A stretch of 64,000 nucleotides of DNA from Marinibaculum pumilum (GTDB taxonomy: Bacteria; Pseudomonadota; Alphaproteobacteria; Ferrovibrionales; Ferrovibrionaceae). The DNA lies in NCBI RefSeq assembly GCF_042646425.1, contig NZ_JBHRTR010000020.1:1-64000 (forward strand), written 5' to 3'. Positions 44,371 to 55,848 of this stretch are shown here, one piece after another; position 1 is the stretch's first letter, and each line of letters begins with the position of its first letter. Under the pieces are notes generated by a model, which was not told the origin of the DNA, ran no database searches, and saw only the letters and a program-made list of their open reading frames with translations. Made by a program: the position numbers and the translations under genes.

Positions 44371-44723
44371 TCAGCCTCTCATCAGCCGGCGGCGCGCTTC
44401 CTCGGCAATGGCCTGCTTCATCTCGACCCTGGCGAGTTCGGCCATCACGGCCTTGCGCTCGCCCTCGTCGGTGATGCCTGCGAGGTGGGCGCGCAGCGCG
44501 ATCGCCTGCTTCTTGAATGCGATCTCCTCGGGCAGGACGCCGGCCTGGGCCATCATCTGCAGCCCCACGGCCTCGCCCGCGTCGACATAGGCGTCGCCGC
44601 TGCGGTCGCGCAACCGCCGCTGCGGTCGCGCAACGGCTTGCCTTCGCCGGCAAGGCCGCTCAGCGCCCCGCTGCGGGCGGCCTTCTGCATCTGTCGTTCG
44701 GCGAGCCTGTTCAGCCAGTTCAT
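44371..44723 (-). pseudogene. DUF1992 (DnaJ-associated) family gene frameshifted by a 20-bp tandem duplication
   Basis: The ATG at 44723 begins MNWLNRLAERQMQKAARSGA...GEGKPLRDRSG, the DUF1992 start, but after residue 36 the frame runs off into GCATAAATP and stops at 44553. The correct continuation, GDAYVDAGEAVGLQMM...EEIAFKKQAIALRAHLAG, lies in another frame and ends at 44371. Removing one copy of an exact 20-bp duplication (44595-44634) restores a continuous 110-aa protein of normal family length. Either the gene is newly broken, or it switches on and off by repeat contraction. Function of the family is unknown. Confidence 0.87.
44595..44634. repeat. Exact 20-bp direct tandem duplication
   Basis: CGCCGCTGCGGTCGCGCAAC occurs twice, back to back (44595-44614 and 44615-44634), without a mismatch. 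Because 20 is not a multiple of three it shifts the reading frame of the DUF1992 gene. The absence of any divergence between copies points to a recent event. Confidence 0.95.
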
Positions 44724-44794
44724 ATCTGGAAGATAGGATGTCCGCGGCGCCGCCGCGACGCGCATTGCGCCGCAGACGACTCGCCCGCGGGCCA

Positions 44795-44829
44795 CAAAGA
44801 AAAAAGGGCGGGCCTTGCGGGGCCCGCCC
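44795..44829 (-). terminator. Rho-independent terminator of acnA
   Basis: A perfect 9-bp stem, GGGCGGGCC (44806-44814) with GGCCCGCCC (44821-44829), has a 6-nt loop. On the minus strand it is followed by TTTTTTCTTT. It lies 30 bp beyond the acnA stop codon, in the right orientation. Confidence 0.93.
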
Positions 44830-44858
44830 TTCGGTCTTGCGTGAGGTGCCGCCCGCGG

Positions 44859-47552
<2,694 letters not shown>

Positions 47553-47795
47553 GCCTTTCTCCTTCTCAGATCCCGGATGCTTTGAGCGGCCGCCGGCGCG
47601 GCCGGGCCGCGGACCGGCCGACGCAGCGGACGACCGTTGCGCCATATGGGTCGCTTTTCGCGCCCTTGTGCCGCAACATCGCCGGCTTCACAAGTCGCAG
47701 ACAGTATTCCGCCCCGCTTTGTCGGCGGGCGATGTCTTTTCAGCACGGCGAAGGTGGCCGCAGCCAAGGACTCCGCAGATGCCGGCGGCCCGCCA

Positions 47796-48389
47796 TCATG
47801 TCCTGGCGGGCTTGTACTCCATGAACGGCAGGCTGCAGAAGTCGATGCGGTCGACATAGGCGGCCCCGCCTTCCAGCAGTGCCAGCAGGTTCGCTTCGGA
47901 GATCACCGGCTCGCCGGGGATCTTCAGGACGATCTTCGTCGCCTCGCCGCTTTCCGGATCCCAGGCCTTGGTGGAGCATTCGTGCAGGCCGACCGGCACC
48001 TCCACGTCCTGCAGGGTGCCGTCCTCGCCGCGCATCTTCAGGTCGAAGCCGTCCGGCACGATGATCCAGAAGGTCGAGGGCAGGCGCGGGAAGGAACCGT
48101 CGTCGAAGACATTGGCGTTCTTCAGGAACAGCCCCTCCTCGATCCAGCGGCCGATGCTGTCCAGCGCCATGCCGTCCAGGGTGCGGCGCGTCTCCTGCCC
48201 CTTCTTCACCTCGGGCAAGTCGTAGAGCTCGTCCTGGGCGGCGAAGTCGACCCGTTCCTTGCACAGATCCACCAGGTAGCGGGTGGCGGGCTCGACGAAC
48301 TTCGCCTCGTTCAGCTTCGCCCCCTCGCCGCGGATGAAAGGCTTGCCGGATTTCGACGGGCAGGGCAGCACGACTTTGCGAAAGGGCAT
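47796..48389 (-). CDS. Conserved hypothetical protein (soluble, 197 aa)
   Basis: No family is recognised with confidence. It is a soluble protein beginning MPFRKVVLPCPSKSGKPFIRG and containing LVDLCKERVDFAAQDELYDLPEVKKGQETRRTLDGMALDSIGRWIEEGLF and PSTFWIIVPDGFDLKMRGEDG. The second half is beta-rich, with CSTKAWDPESGEATKIVL. There is no signal peptide or membrane helix. It lies 243 bp upstream of acnA on the same strand and 100 bp from the divergent amidotransferase gene. Base composition is like its neighbours. Confidence 0.75.
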   Translation of the reverse strand: MPFRKVVLPCPSKSGKPFIRGEGAKLNEAKFVEPATRYLVDLCKERVDFAAQDELYDLPEVKKGQETRRTLDGMALDSIGRWIEEGLFLKNANVFDDGSFPRLPSTFWIIVPDGFDLKMRGEDGTLQDVEVPVGLHECSTKAWDPESGEATKIVLKIPGEPVISEANLLALLEGGAAYVDRIDFCSLPFMEYKPART

Positions 48390-48489
48390 CTGGGTGCTCC
48401 GGGATCGGGGTCAGGCGGCGGGGTGATCCGCAGTCTCGCGAGGGCGTGGCCGCTTTTCAAGCCGCGCGCGCCGCCGATATAAAACAGCC

Positions 48490-49236
48490 ATGAGTGCATT
48501 CCCTCCCGATGACCGGCCGATCCTGCTGGTCGTCCACCAGCAGCATTCGACGCCGGGCCGCATCGGCCAGACCCTGGAGGGGCTGGGCCGGCGGCTGGAC
48601 ATCCGCCGGACCGGCGCCGGCGAAGCGCTGCCGGAGGGCCTGGACGGGCATGGCGGCGTGGTGATCTTCGGCGGCCCGATGAGCGCCAACGACGACCATC
48701 TGCCCTTCATCCGGCAGGAACTGGAGCTGATCGGCACCGCGCTGCAAAGCGGCATTCCGTTCCTCGGTGTCTGCCTGGGCGGCCAGCTGCTGGCCCGCGC
48801 CCTGGGCGCCCCGGTCCGCCCGCATCCCGACGGCTGGCACGAGATCGGCTTCTACGAGCTGCAGCCCGAGGGCGCCGGCGCGGCGCTGTTCGCGGAACAG
48901 TCGACCTTCTTCCAGTGGCATGGCGAGGGCTTCGGCCTGCCGGCCGGTGCCGAGCGGCTGGCGGCCGGGCAGCATTTCGAGAACCAGTGCTTCCGCTATG
49001 GCACGACCGCCTATGCGATCCAGTTCCACCCGGAAATGACGAAGGAGATGATCGCGCTCTGGGGCCGGGAGGCCGCGGACCAGCTGCTGCGGCCCGGCGC
49101 CCAGAGCCGGGAAGAGCATCGTCGCGGCATCGCCCGCCATCACGAAGGGATCGGCCGCTGGCTGCACGGCTTCCTGCAGGACTGGCTGGCCACCGACCGC
49201 CGCGCCGCCGCCGCGACCCGGCCCGCGGCGGAATAG
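48490..49236 (+). CDS. Class I glutamine amidotransferase (GMP synthase-like, stand-alone)
   Basis: A 248-aa stand-alone glutaminase-type domain. The catalytic triad is visible: the Cys in GVCLGGQLLARALG and the His/Glu in AIQFHPEMTKEMI. The VVIFGGPMSANDDHLPFIRQEL loop is typical of the GMP-synthase-like group, which includes YfeJ-type proteins and gamma-Glu-polyamine hydrolases. No partner synthetase is adjacent, so the acceptor is unknown. The start is 100 bp from the divergent hypothetical gene. Confidence 0.9.
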   Translation: MSAFPPDDRPILLVVHQQHSTPGRIGQTLEGLGRRLDIRRTGAGEALPEGLDGHGGVVIFGGPMSANDDHLPFIRQELELIGTALQSGIPFLGVCLGGQLLARALGAPVRPHPDGWHEIGFYELQPEGAGAALFAEQSTFFQWHGEGFGLPAGAERLAAGQHFENQCFRYGTTAYAIQFHPEMTKEMIALWGREAADQLLRPGAQSREEHRRGIARHHEGIGRWLHGFLQDWLATDRRAAAATRPAAE

Positions 49237-49352
49237 GCGCCGCCACGTCCAGGCCGGCCGCTTCGCGGCGCGCACACGCAAACGGGACTGGCCCGGCGCG
49301 ACGGGCTGGGCAAGACTTGGGAACTCGTTCGTCTTCTCAACGGCCAGCCGCG

Positions 49353-50912
49353 ATGCCCCGGACGCCACGGTCACCGACCCTGTTCCCTGCCGGCCGAGGG
49401 CGCCGGGCCTGCCGGGTGGCTGCCTTCGGCCTGTCTCTCCTGCCGGGCCTCCTGCTGGCTGCGGATGCACCGTCCGTCTGGGCGGACGAGGTCCCTGCGG
49501 GCCGGATGCCGGTCTGCGACTATCGGATGAGCCTGTCCGATCCGGCGGCCCGGATGCTGACGGTGGATGCCGACTGCCGGGCCACCGGGCCGGTCGAGCT
49601 GCGCCCGCGGACCCCGCTTCTGCGGCGCCACCTGGCGGCGCTGGAGGTCGGCGGCCGGCCCGTTGAAGCCCTGGACCTGTTCGACTGGCGGGTGCCCGCG
49701 GTCGATGGCCATGCCCGCTTCGCCTATCGCTTCGACCTGGATGCGGCGGCCGCGGACGACGGGTCGATGGACGGCGCGCGCCGGTTCGGACGGACCGTGG
49801 TGGCCCCGCTGCGGACCTGGCTGCTGGCGCCCGCCGCCGACGGGGCGGAGTTGCGGCTGCGGTTCGAGGCACCGCGCGGCGGCGCCGTCCTGACCGGGCT
49901 GTCGCCGGCGGATCCGCGGCCGGTCCGGGCAGTGGCGAACCCACCGGCACCTCCCGCGGTGCGGCTGCGGGCGAACGACCTGGCCTATGGCGGCTATGCG
50001 CTGCTGGGCACCTTCCGCAGCTACGACTTCACCCTGCCCGCCAGCCCGCAGGCGCCGGGCGAGGGGCCGGCCCGGATCACCCTGGGCCTGCCGGACCCGC
50101 CCTTCGCCCTCTCCGACGAGGAACTGCTGCGCTGGGTGATCCGCTCCGCGGAGGTGGTCGCCGGCTACTGGGACGGCATGCCCACCCGGCGCAGCCTGTT
50201 CGTGCTGGCGCCGGAGCCGATGTCCGGCGGCGTGATGTTCGGCCGGGTGCGCGGCGGCGGCGGCACCACCGGATTCATCAGCCTGGGGGAGTTCACCGAA
50301 CGCGAGCAGCTCTATCGCAGCTGGGAGCTGATCCACGAGATGATGCATCTCGGCAACCCGTTCCTGCGCGACGGCTTCTGGTTCATGGAAGGCTTCGCCA
50401 CCTATGCCGAGCCGGTGGCACGGGCCCGCGCCGGCTGGCGCAGCGCGGAGGATGTCTGGGCGGAGTTCCTCCGCGGCATGCCGCGCGGCCTGGCGGCGAT
50501 GACCGGCGGCCGGATGGGCGGTCGCGGTATCGACACCGTGTATTGGGGCGGGGCGCTGTTCATGCTGCTGGCGGACGTGGCGATCCGGGTGCAGAGCAGC
50601 AACCGGCTGGGCCTGGAGGATTGCATGCGGGCCGTGCTGTCCAGCGGCGGCGACGCCGCACATCGCTGGCGGCTGGACCAGGCCCTCGCCGCCTGCGACC
50701 GGGCGACCGGCGGCGGCGCGGTATCGCGGCTGGTACAGCGCCATATCCACAGCGCCCACCCGCTGGACCTGGAGGCGCTGTGGCGCGACCTCGGCGTGAT
50801 CGGCGACGGCGATGGCGTTACCCTTGTGGACGATGCCCCCCTGGCCGCGATCCGCCGGGCGATCACCGGGACGGCGGGCGGACCGAAGGTGGGGCCGCCC
50901 CGCGAAGGGTAA
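49353..50912 (+). CDS. Secreted gluzincin (M61-like) zinc protease-fold protein
   Basis: A 519-aa exported protein. An N-terminal signal peptide (VAAFGLSLLPGLLLAADA) is followed by a beta-rich N-domain of about 240 residues. The catalytic domain has LIHEMMHLGNPFLRDGFWFMEGFATYAEPVARARAG, an HExxH motif and a downstream Glu in WFMEGFATY, as in M1/M61 gluzincins. The active site looks complete. The rest is helical, with TVYWGGALFMLLADVAIR as seen in the M61 C-terminal half. Substrate unknown. The next gene encodes another secreted protein 24 bp away. Confidence 0.82.
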   Translation: MPRTPRSPTLFPAGRGRRACRVAAFGLSLLPGLLLAADAPSVWADEVPAGRMPVCDYRMSLSDPAARMLTVDADCRATGPVELRPRTPLLRRHLAALEVGGRPVEALDLFDWRVPAVDGHARFAYRFDLDAAAADDGSMDGARRFGRTVVAPLRTWLLAPAADGAELRLRFEAPRGGAVLTGLSPADPRPVRAVANPPAPPAVRLRANDLAYGGYALLGTFRSYDFTLPASPQAPGEGPARITLGLPDPPFALSDEELLRWVIRSAEVVAGYWDGMPTRRSLFVLAPEPMSGGVMFGRVRGGGGTTGFISLGEFTEREQLYRSWELIHEMMHLGNPFLRDGFWFMEGFATYAEPVARARAGWRSAEDVWAEFLRGMPRGLAAMTGGRMGGRGIDTVYWGGALFMLLADVAIRVQSSNRLGLEDCMRAVLSSGGDAAHRWRLDQALAACDRATGGGAVSRLVQRHIHSAHPLDLEALWRDLGVIGDGDGVTLVDDAPLAAIRRAITGTAGGPKVGPPREG

Positions 50913-50936
50913 TGGGGCAAGGACGACGCGGCAGGA

Positions 50937-51734
50937 ATGACGGGGAAGGGCGACCGCCGGATGGGCCAGCAGACAAAGGCACGGCACGGCATGGCCGCGG
51001 GCCGCGCGGCAGGCCTTGCGGCCGCACTGGCCGCCCTGTGCCTGTGGGGCGGCGCGGGGACCGGCCTGGCTGCCGATGACACGGCGCCGCAGGCGGGGGA
51101 CGGGAGCCCCGGTCAGGCGCCGGGCGGACTGGCGGCAGGCGGACTGGCGGCAGGCGCAGATCCCGCCCTGCTGGCGATCGTGGAGGATATCTGCGGCGAA
51201 CTGATGGGCGCGGAGCGCGCCCGGCGGCGGCTGAACAGCTACCAGCTGGCCGCGCTGCCGCATGTGGCGCCGCGCGATGGCGACGGGGCGACCCGGGTCG
51301 GGTTCTTCGCCGGCAAGACGTTCTATTGCCGGCGGGCGGGCATGGCGCTCTGGGCCACCTACGAAGTGACGCGCCTTCCCCCGCAGGAGATCCTGGCCCT
51401 GCAATCGCCGCCGGCGGTGGCGGTGGAGGTCCGCTTCGAGCGCGTGGCGCCGCCGGCCCCGGCGACGGAGCCCGACCGGCTGAAGGCGGCCGCCGAATCG
51501 GCCAAGGGCGCCCTGGCCCGTGTCGCGGCGACGCGCGGGGCATCCGGGACGGGCGCGACGGTCAGCGGCCCGACCGGTCAGGCGAATGCCGCCGCGAGCG
51601 GCCCGCAGCCGATCATTCCGAGCAGCCTGGATGCGGTCGCCGGGACCGGCCCGGCGGGGAGGTCGCCGGCAACGGAAGCGGACAGGACCGGCGCCCCGCG
51701 TGGCGGTACGGCGCCGCCGGCCGGCCGTCAGTAG
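50937..51734 (+). CDS. Secreted protein of unknown function
   Basis: A 265-aa protein with a signal peptide (AAGLAAALAALCLWGGAGTGLAA). A short repeated GGLAAGGLAAGA stretch is followed by a small conserved-looking core (PALLAIVEDICGELMGAERARRRLNSYQLAALPHV...GFFAGKTFYCRRAGMALWATYEVTRLP) containing two cysteines. The C-terminal half is disordered-looking, rich in Ala, Gly, Thr and Pro. No family is recognised. It lies 24 bp after the gluzincin gene and overlaps the convergent glycosyltransferase stop by 7 bp. It may be a partner or substrate of the protease. Confidence 0.65.
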   Translation: MTGKGDRRMGQQTKARHGMAAGRAAGLAAALAALCLWGGAGTGLAADDTAPQAGDGSPGQAPGGLAAGGLAAGADPALLAIVEDICGELMGAERARRRLNSYQLAALPHVAPRDGDGATRVGFFAGKTFYCRRAGMALWATYEVTRLPPQEILALQSPPAVAVEVRFERVAPPAPATEPDRLKAAAESAKGALARVAATRGASGTGATVSGPTGQANAAASGPQPIIPSSLDAVAGTGPAGRSPATEADRTGAPRGGTAPPAGRQ

Positions 51735-53038
51735 GCGCTGACTTCCTCGATGAAGCGCTGCACCGCCGGCCCGTCCAGCACCGCAGGCGGGGCCAGGTCC
51801 GGGAAGACGCATTCGAAATAGAGCTTGGTGCGCCGGGGGCCGGCGACGCTCTGCCCGTCGAAGACATAGTCGTGGATCGTCTGCCCCGCACGGAAGCCGT
51901 CCGGTCCGAAGCCGGTCCCGCCCTCCGGGAACAGCGGCGTCTCCGGATGCCTGGTGCGGGAGGCATGGCTGACGAAGGTCTCCCAGATGTCTGCGATCAC
52001 CGCCTCGCCGTCCATCCCGGCCGCCCGGTCGCGGCCGATCAGGTCCAGCACCCGCGGGTCCAGGAACCCTTTCATGTAGTTCAGGAACACCATGTCGAGG
52101 GCGGCGTCCAGATCCTCCCGCCGACCCGGCCAGCCGGTGGTGCCCGTGATGCCGTCGGCCAGGATCTGCCGGAAGCGGCCATATTCGCGGAACAGCAGCG
52201 CCGGGTCCCGGGCCAGGATCTGGTGGGGATGCCAGTTCGAATAGCTGTAGGACTGCCCGGTGGACCGGGCGTAGTAGAGCATCGGCAGGCGTACGACATC
52301 GCCCTGAACGACCGTGAGCGCGCCGCTCAGCAGTTCCTTGCCCAGGGTGGTCTCCATGTCCGGCGTGCGCATGAAGGCGCGGCGCGCGACTTCCGTGCGC
52401 ATCACCGCGTAGTAGACGGCCTCGTACCCGGCGAACTGTGCCTGCAGGCGGGCCAGCGGGTCGGCCCCCTCCACCGACGGGCCGCGATAGACCAGGTACT
52501 CCATGGCAAAGAGGTCGGGGCCATCGGAGAAATTGAGATAGCTGCCATGGGCCGCCGCCGCGCCGGGGCGCTGCTCCAGCACCTCCAGGCAGGCGTCGAG
52601 GGCGGACAGCAGCAGCACGTCGTCGTCGGCGCAGAAACTCATGAACGGCGTCGCGACAGCCCGCAGCCCGTCGGAGACCTTCGCATAGGGCTCGGTGTCC
52701 GCCGGGTAGGCGAGCCGGGTGACGGCCGGATCGGCGGCACAGCGCTCCGCGTTGCGGGCGGCCGCAGGCTCGGGGCTGGAATCCAGCACCAGGATCGGGA
52801 AGTCGGCGCCGCGCCGGGCGAGATAGGACAGCAGCCGGTCCAGCAGGTCGGGCCGGTCGTAGGTCGGGATGACCAGGGTATAGCGTCCCTTGCGGGACCG
52901 CCCCCGCCCCTTGGCCTGGGCGGCCGCCTGGGCCGGCGCCGTTCCGGCAGTGGCGGCGGCGCCCGGCCGCAGGCGGCGCTTCAGGCGCGCGAGCAGGCTC
53001 CCGCCGGGCTCTCCGGGCCCGGTGCGTCCGTCGTTCAT
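51728..53038 (-). CDS. GT-A-type glycosyltransferase
   Basis: A 436-aa glycosyltransferase. After a 45-residue Ala/Arg-rich leader comes the GT-A fold start RYTLVIPTYDRPDLLDRLLSYLAR and the metal-binding triad in MSFCADDDVLL (DxD type). The C-terminal half is family-specific, with YYARSTGQSYSYSNWHPH and ALDMVFLNYMKGFLD. It is the last gene of the leftward glycan cluster, 63 bp after the GT2 gene. Donor and acceptor cannot be predicted. Confidence 0.87.
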   Translation of the reverse strand: MNDGRTGPGEPGGSLLARLKRRLRPGAAATAGTAPAQAAAQAKGRGRSRKGRYTLVIPTYDRPDLLDRLLSYLARRGADFPILVLDSSPEPAAARNAERCAADPAVTRLAYPADTEPYAKVSDGLRAVATPFMSFCADDDVLLLSALDACLEVLEQRPGAAAAHGSYLNFSDGPDLFAMEYLVYRGPSVEGADPLARLQAQFAGYEAVYYAVMRTEVARRAFMRTPDMETTLGKELLSGALTVVQGDVVRLPMLYYARSTGQSYSYSNWHPHQILARDPALLFREYGRFRQILADGITGTTGWPGRREDLDAALDMVFLNYMKGFLDPRVLDLIGRDRAAGMDGEAVIADIWETFVSHASRTRHPETPLFPEGGTGFGPDGFRAGQTIHDYVFDGQSVAGPRRTKLYFECVFPDLAPPAVLDGPAVQRFIEEVSAY

Positions 53039-53101
53039 CGCTTGTCCGTCAGTGTTGTGGAGGTCGGTCCCTGGCGACCGCCGGGCCGCCCGCAGGTGCG
53101 G

Positions 53102-54436
53102 TCAGCGTGCGCCGCCGGCAGCCGCGTTGCGGTCGCCCGCGGGCAGCGCCGCGCGCAGCCGCTCCAGTTCCTCGGCCGTGGCCGAATGCTCTTCGGTCAG
53201 CCGTTCGATCCGGCGCAGCAGGGCGTCGCGCTCCGCCCGCAGGCTCTGCACCTCCGGCGCGGCGGCAGCCGGCCCCGGCACCAGGGTCAGGCCGACCCGG
53301 TTGGCCAGGCGCATCGTCAGACGCAGCGCCACCGCGCGGTTCCCCCGCCGCCACATGTGGTTCAGGGTGCGGCCCCAGCTGAGGCCGTGGCCGCGGCGAT
53401 ACTCCCGCATCTTCCAGAACAGATAAGGGAAGAACAGGTCCCAGTCCTGCGGCTGCCGCAGCAGGATGCGCAACATCAGGGTGCCCCAGGGCGACATGTT
53501 GCTGGGCGCCTTGCGGAAGGCGCGCCTGATGTCGCGATAGGCGGAGAGGCGGAGCCGGTTGGTCAGCGCCTTCAGCACGCGGGTCTGGCGCACCTCGTCG
53601 CGCATGCCGGCAGCGGAGTAGGAAGCCTCGTTCGCCCGGATCAGCGCCAGGGTGTCGCCGATCACGCAGGCCCCGTGGCGCAGGGCGACGCTGGTATAGG
53701 CGAATGAATCCGAGTGCCATTCCAGGTCCTGCGGGTACCAGCCCATCGCGGCCAGCGCGTCGCGGCGCACCACCACCGTGTTGGAGCTGATCGGCAGGTA
53801 GGCGCGCTGCATGCGGGCCAGGACCTGCGCCGGGGTCATGTATTCCGGCAGGTCCGACAGGTTGAAGATATGGCTGATCGCCGGGATATCGGCGAAATGG
53901 TCGATCCGGTCGGAATCGCCCTGGATCACCCCCAGCTCGGAGAAGCAGAGCCCGGCCTGCGGATGCCGTTCCAGCACCGCCATGGAGCGTTCCAGGAAGT
54001 CCGGCAGCAGCTTGTCGTCGGACGCCGCCCAGACGATGTATTCGGCCCGCACCAGCGGCAGTACCCGGCGAATCGATGCCTGCAGGCCCATATTGTGCGG
54101 GTTCTGCAGGAACTCCACCTGGGGATGGCGGGTGGCGAAGCTATCGATCACGGCCACGCTGTCGTCGGAGGAGCCGTCATCGACGACGATGATTTGGTCC
54201 GCCGGGCGGCTCTGGCCGCAGATCGCGGCCAGAGAGGTCGGCAGGTAGCGGCCGTGATTGTAGTTCGACAGCACGATCGCGACGCTGCGCCGCGGCGAAC
54301 CGACGGGAGGCGCATCCACCGCGGCAGTGTTCACCGGGGAAGTGTTCACGGGGGGCGCTTCCATAGGTTCCGTCGACGTGCCGGCTGAGGTCGTGCATGG
54401 CGGCACTGCCGCGGTCGTGCCGAACTTGCCCTTCAC
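53102..54436 (-). CDS. GT2-family glycosyltransferase with C-terminal coiled coil
   Basis: A 444-aa glycosyltransferase. The GT2 core begins SVAIVLSNYNHGRYLPTSLAAICGQ, then IIVVDDGSSDDS and IVWAASDDKLLPDFLERS with the metal-binding acidic pair. ISSNTVVVRRDALAAMGWYP and YSAAGMRDEVRQ match the partial GT2 at the right edge, so the two are paralogues. The C-terminus is a heptad-like coil (VQSLRAERDALLRRIERLTEE). The first 50 residues are low complexity with a repeated PVNT. The start is a GTG overlapping the preceding stop. Confidence 0.88.
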   Translation of the reverse strand: MKGKFGTTAAVPPCTTSAGTSTEPMEAPPVNTSPVNTAAVDAPPVGSPRRSVAIVLSNYNHGRYLPTSLAAICGQSRPADQIIVVDDGSSDDSVAVIDSFATRHPQVEFLQNPHNMGLQASIRRVLPLVRAEYIVWAASDDKLLPDFLERSMAVLERHPQAGLCFSELGVIQGDSDRIDHFADIPAISHIFNLSDLPEYMTPAQVLARMQRAYLPISSNTVVVRRDALAAMGWYPQDLEWHSDSFAYTSVALRHGACVIGDTLALIRANEASYSAAGMRDEVRQTRVLKALTNRLRLSAYRDIRRAFRKAPSNMSPWGTLMLRILLRQPQDWDLFFPYLFWKMREYRRGHGLSWGRTLNHMWRRGNRAVALRLTMRLANRVGLTLVPGPAAAAPEVQSLRAERDALLRRIERLTEEHSATAEELERLRAALPAGDRNAAAGGAR

Positions 54437-55848
54437 GCTGTTCCCCTTCCGACTGACGACCTGTTCGCCTGCGATTCGCCGTCCCGGGTCCCCACCCCGT
54501 CCGGCAGATCACTGCTGCGGTCCTGTACAGGCGCTTCCAACCTTGCCGTATTCCGGCTGGCAGGTCCATTATCCCTTGGCAACATTCCGGCGTGGACTTG
54601 CATGTGGCGTGCCAGTCCTGCCGCCTCGGCTTCCCGCCAGAACACGCGCAGTGCGGCGAACATCTCCGGCGAGTGGGTGTCGGCGACCTCGATCGCCGGC
54701 CGCAGGACCGATCGGGGGGCCGCTCGGGGAGCCTGCCCGGGGGCCGCGCCGCGCAATGCCTGGTCAGCCGACGACGGCGCTGCCGCATCCAGCGGCACGA
54801 AGATGCCGGGACGTTGGGCAGTGCGGGCCGCCAGGCCGTAGATGTCGAGGCAGCCGAAGAAGCCCTCCGCCTCCATCGCGAAGGCCAGTACGTCCTGCTC
54901 TGTCAGGCCGGCCTGCCGGATCGCATGGATGCCGCGCGGCAGGCTGCCCAGCCCGTCCGCCCCCTGAACGAACCGGTTCAGCAGGCAGACCGTCAGGCTG
55001 TCCTGGCGGGCGGTCAGTCGTTCCAGGTGCGGCAGCCAGGCCTGCAGGCTGGCATCGGCGAAACCGTCGGCATCCTCCGGCAGGCTCACTGCCAGGCGAT
55101 AGCCGCGCGGATGCGCGATCTTGATGAAATGCGTGACCTGGCGGCGCGGATCCAGGCTGGGGTGGAAGGCACGGGGCACCCCGTCCCGCTCCGCCGCCAG
55201 CAGCGCCCGGGGATCGTCCCGGTCCGCGGTTGCCCGGTCCGCGGCTGCCCTGTCCGCGGCTCCCCTGTCCGCGGCAGCGGCCACCGGCCCGCCGGCAGGC
55301 GCGGGCAGTACCATGTCCAGGTCGAAGACCCCCTTGCCGTCGCGCCAGCGCAGATACTCGCCCTCGGTCAGGCCCAGCGGCGCGGCAAAGCTGCGGCGGG
55401 CCTCGGCCTCGTCCCAGAAGATCGACAGACCGTTCACGGTGTCGGACAGGCAGAGGGCGGAGAACAACCGGTCGGTCTGCACCTCTTCGTCCTTCCCCAC
55501 CAGCAGCACAGCGTTGAACTTGAACCCCGGGGGCAGGTCCTGGTTCCGGATCATGCGGTCCTGCCACAGCACGAAGTTGCGCAGGCTCGCCTGACCGACC
55601 GGCCGGTTCAGCCGGCCGACGAAGTTCATGCCCTCGAAATAATGGTTCTCGCGGTATTTCAGCAGCGCGTAGCAAAAGACCGCGACCCGCTGCCAATAGG
55701 GCTTGTCGCGCTGACGGCTGGCCAGGCTGGCGACATAGTTCACGATCTGCTGCAGCGGGCTCAGGGCCCAGTGATAGTCGCGGATGCCGGTGGCGAAGAG
55801 GATCAGGTTGCCGCCGCCGCGCAGATAGCGGCCCAGGGCGCGCATCAT
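54433..55848 (-). CDS. Unknown glycan-cluster protein with a GT-B-like C-terminal segment (protein Z)
   Basis: A 471-aa protein with no family I recognise. The first 150 residues contain RDYHWALSPLQQIVNYVASLASRQ and NFVLWQDRMIRNQDLPPGF. A Gly/Ala/Asp repeat insert (residues 193-211) separates this from the second half: RLAVSLPEDADGFADASLQAWL (about 251-271), SLTVCLLNRF, GIHAIRQAGLTEQDVLAFAMEAEGFFGCLDIYGLAARTAQRP (about 307-346). This last part aligns by pattern with the C-terminal segments of the three other unknown cluster proteins. It overlaps both neighbours by four bases, so it is tightly co-translated. Confidence 0.7.
   Translation of the reverse strand: MMRALGRYLRGGGNLILFATGIRDYHWALSPLQQIVNYVASLASRQRDKPYWQRVAVFCYALLKYRENHYFEGMNFVGRLNRPVGQASLRNFVLWQDRMIRNQDLPPGFKFNAVLLVGKDEEVQTDRLFSALCLSDTVNGLSIFWDEAEARRSFAAPLGLTEGEYLRWRDGKGVFDLDMVLPAPAGGPVAAAADRGAADRAAADRATADRDDPRALLAAERDGVPRAFHPSLDPRRQVTHFIKIAHPRGYRLAVSLPEDADGFADASLQAWLPHLERLTARQDSLTVCLLNRFVQGADGLGSLPRGIHAIRQAGLTEQDVLAFAMEAEGFFGCLDIYGLAARTAQRPGIFVPLDAAAPSSADQALRGAAPGQAPRAAPRSVLRPAIEVADTHSPEMFAALRVFWREAEAAGLARHMQVHAGMLPRDNGPASRNTARLEAPVQDRSSDLPDGVGTRDGESQANRSSVGRGTA
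55221..55280. repeat. Four 15-bp tandem repeats inside protein Z
   Basis: Units of the type GGTCCGCGGCTGCCC lie at 55221-55235, 55236-55250, 55251-55265 and 55266-55280, with one to several changes each. They encode the pentapeptide pattern A-A-D-R-x on the minus strand, so copy-number change would keep the frame. They form the linker between the two halves of protein Z. Confidence 0.8.
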
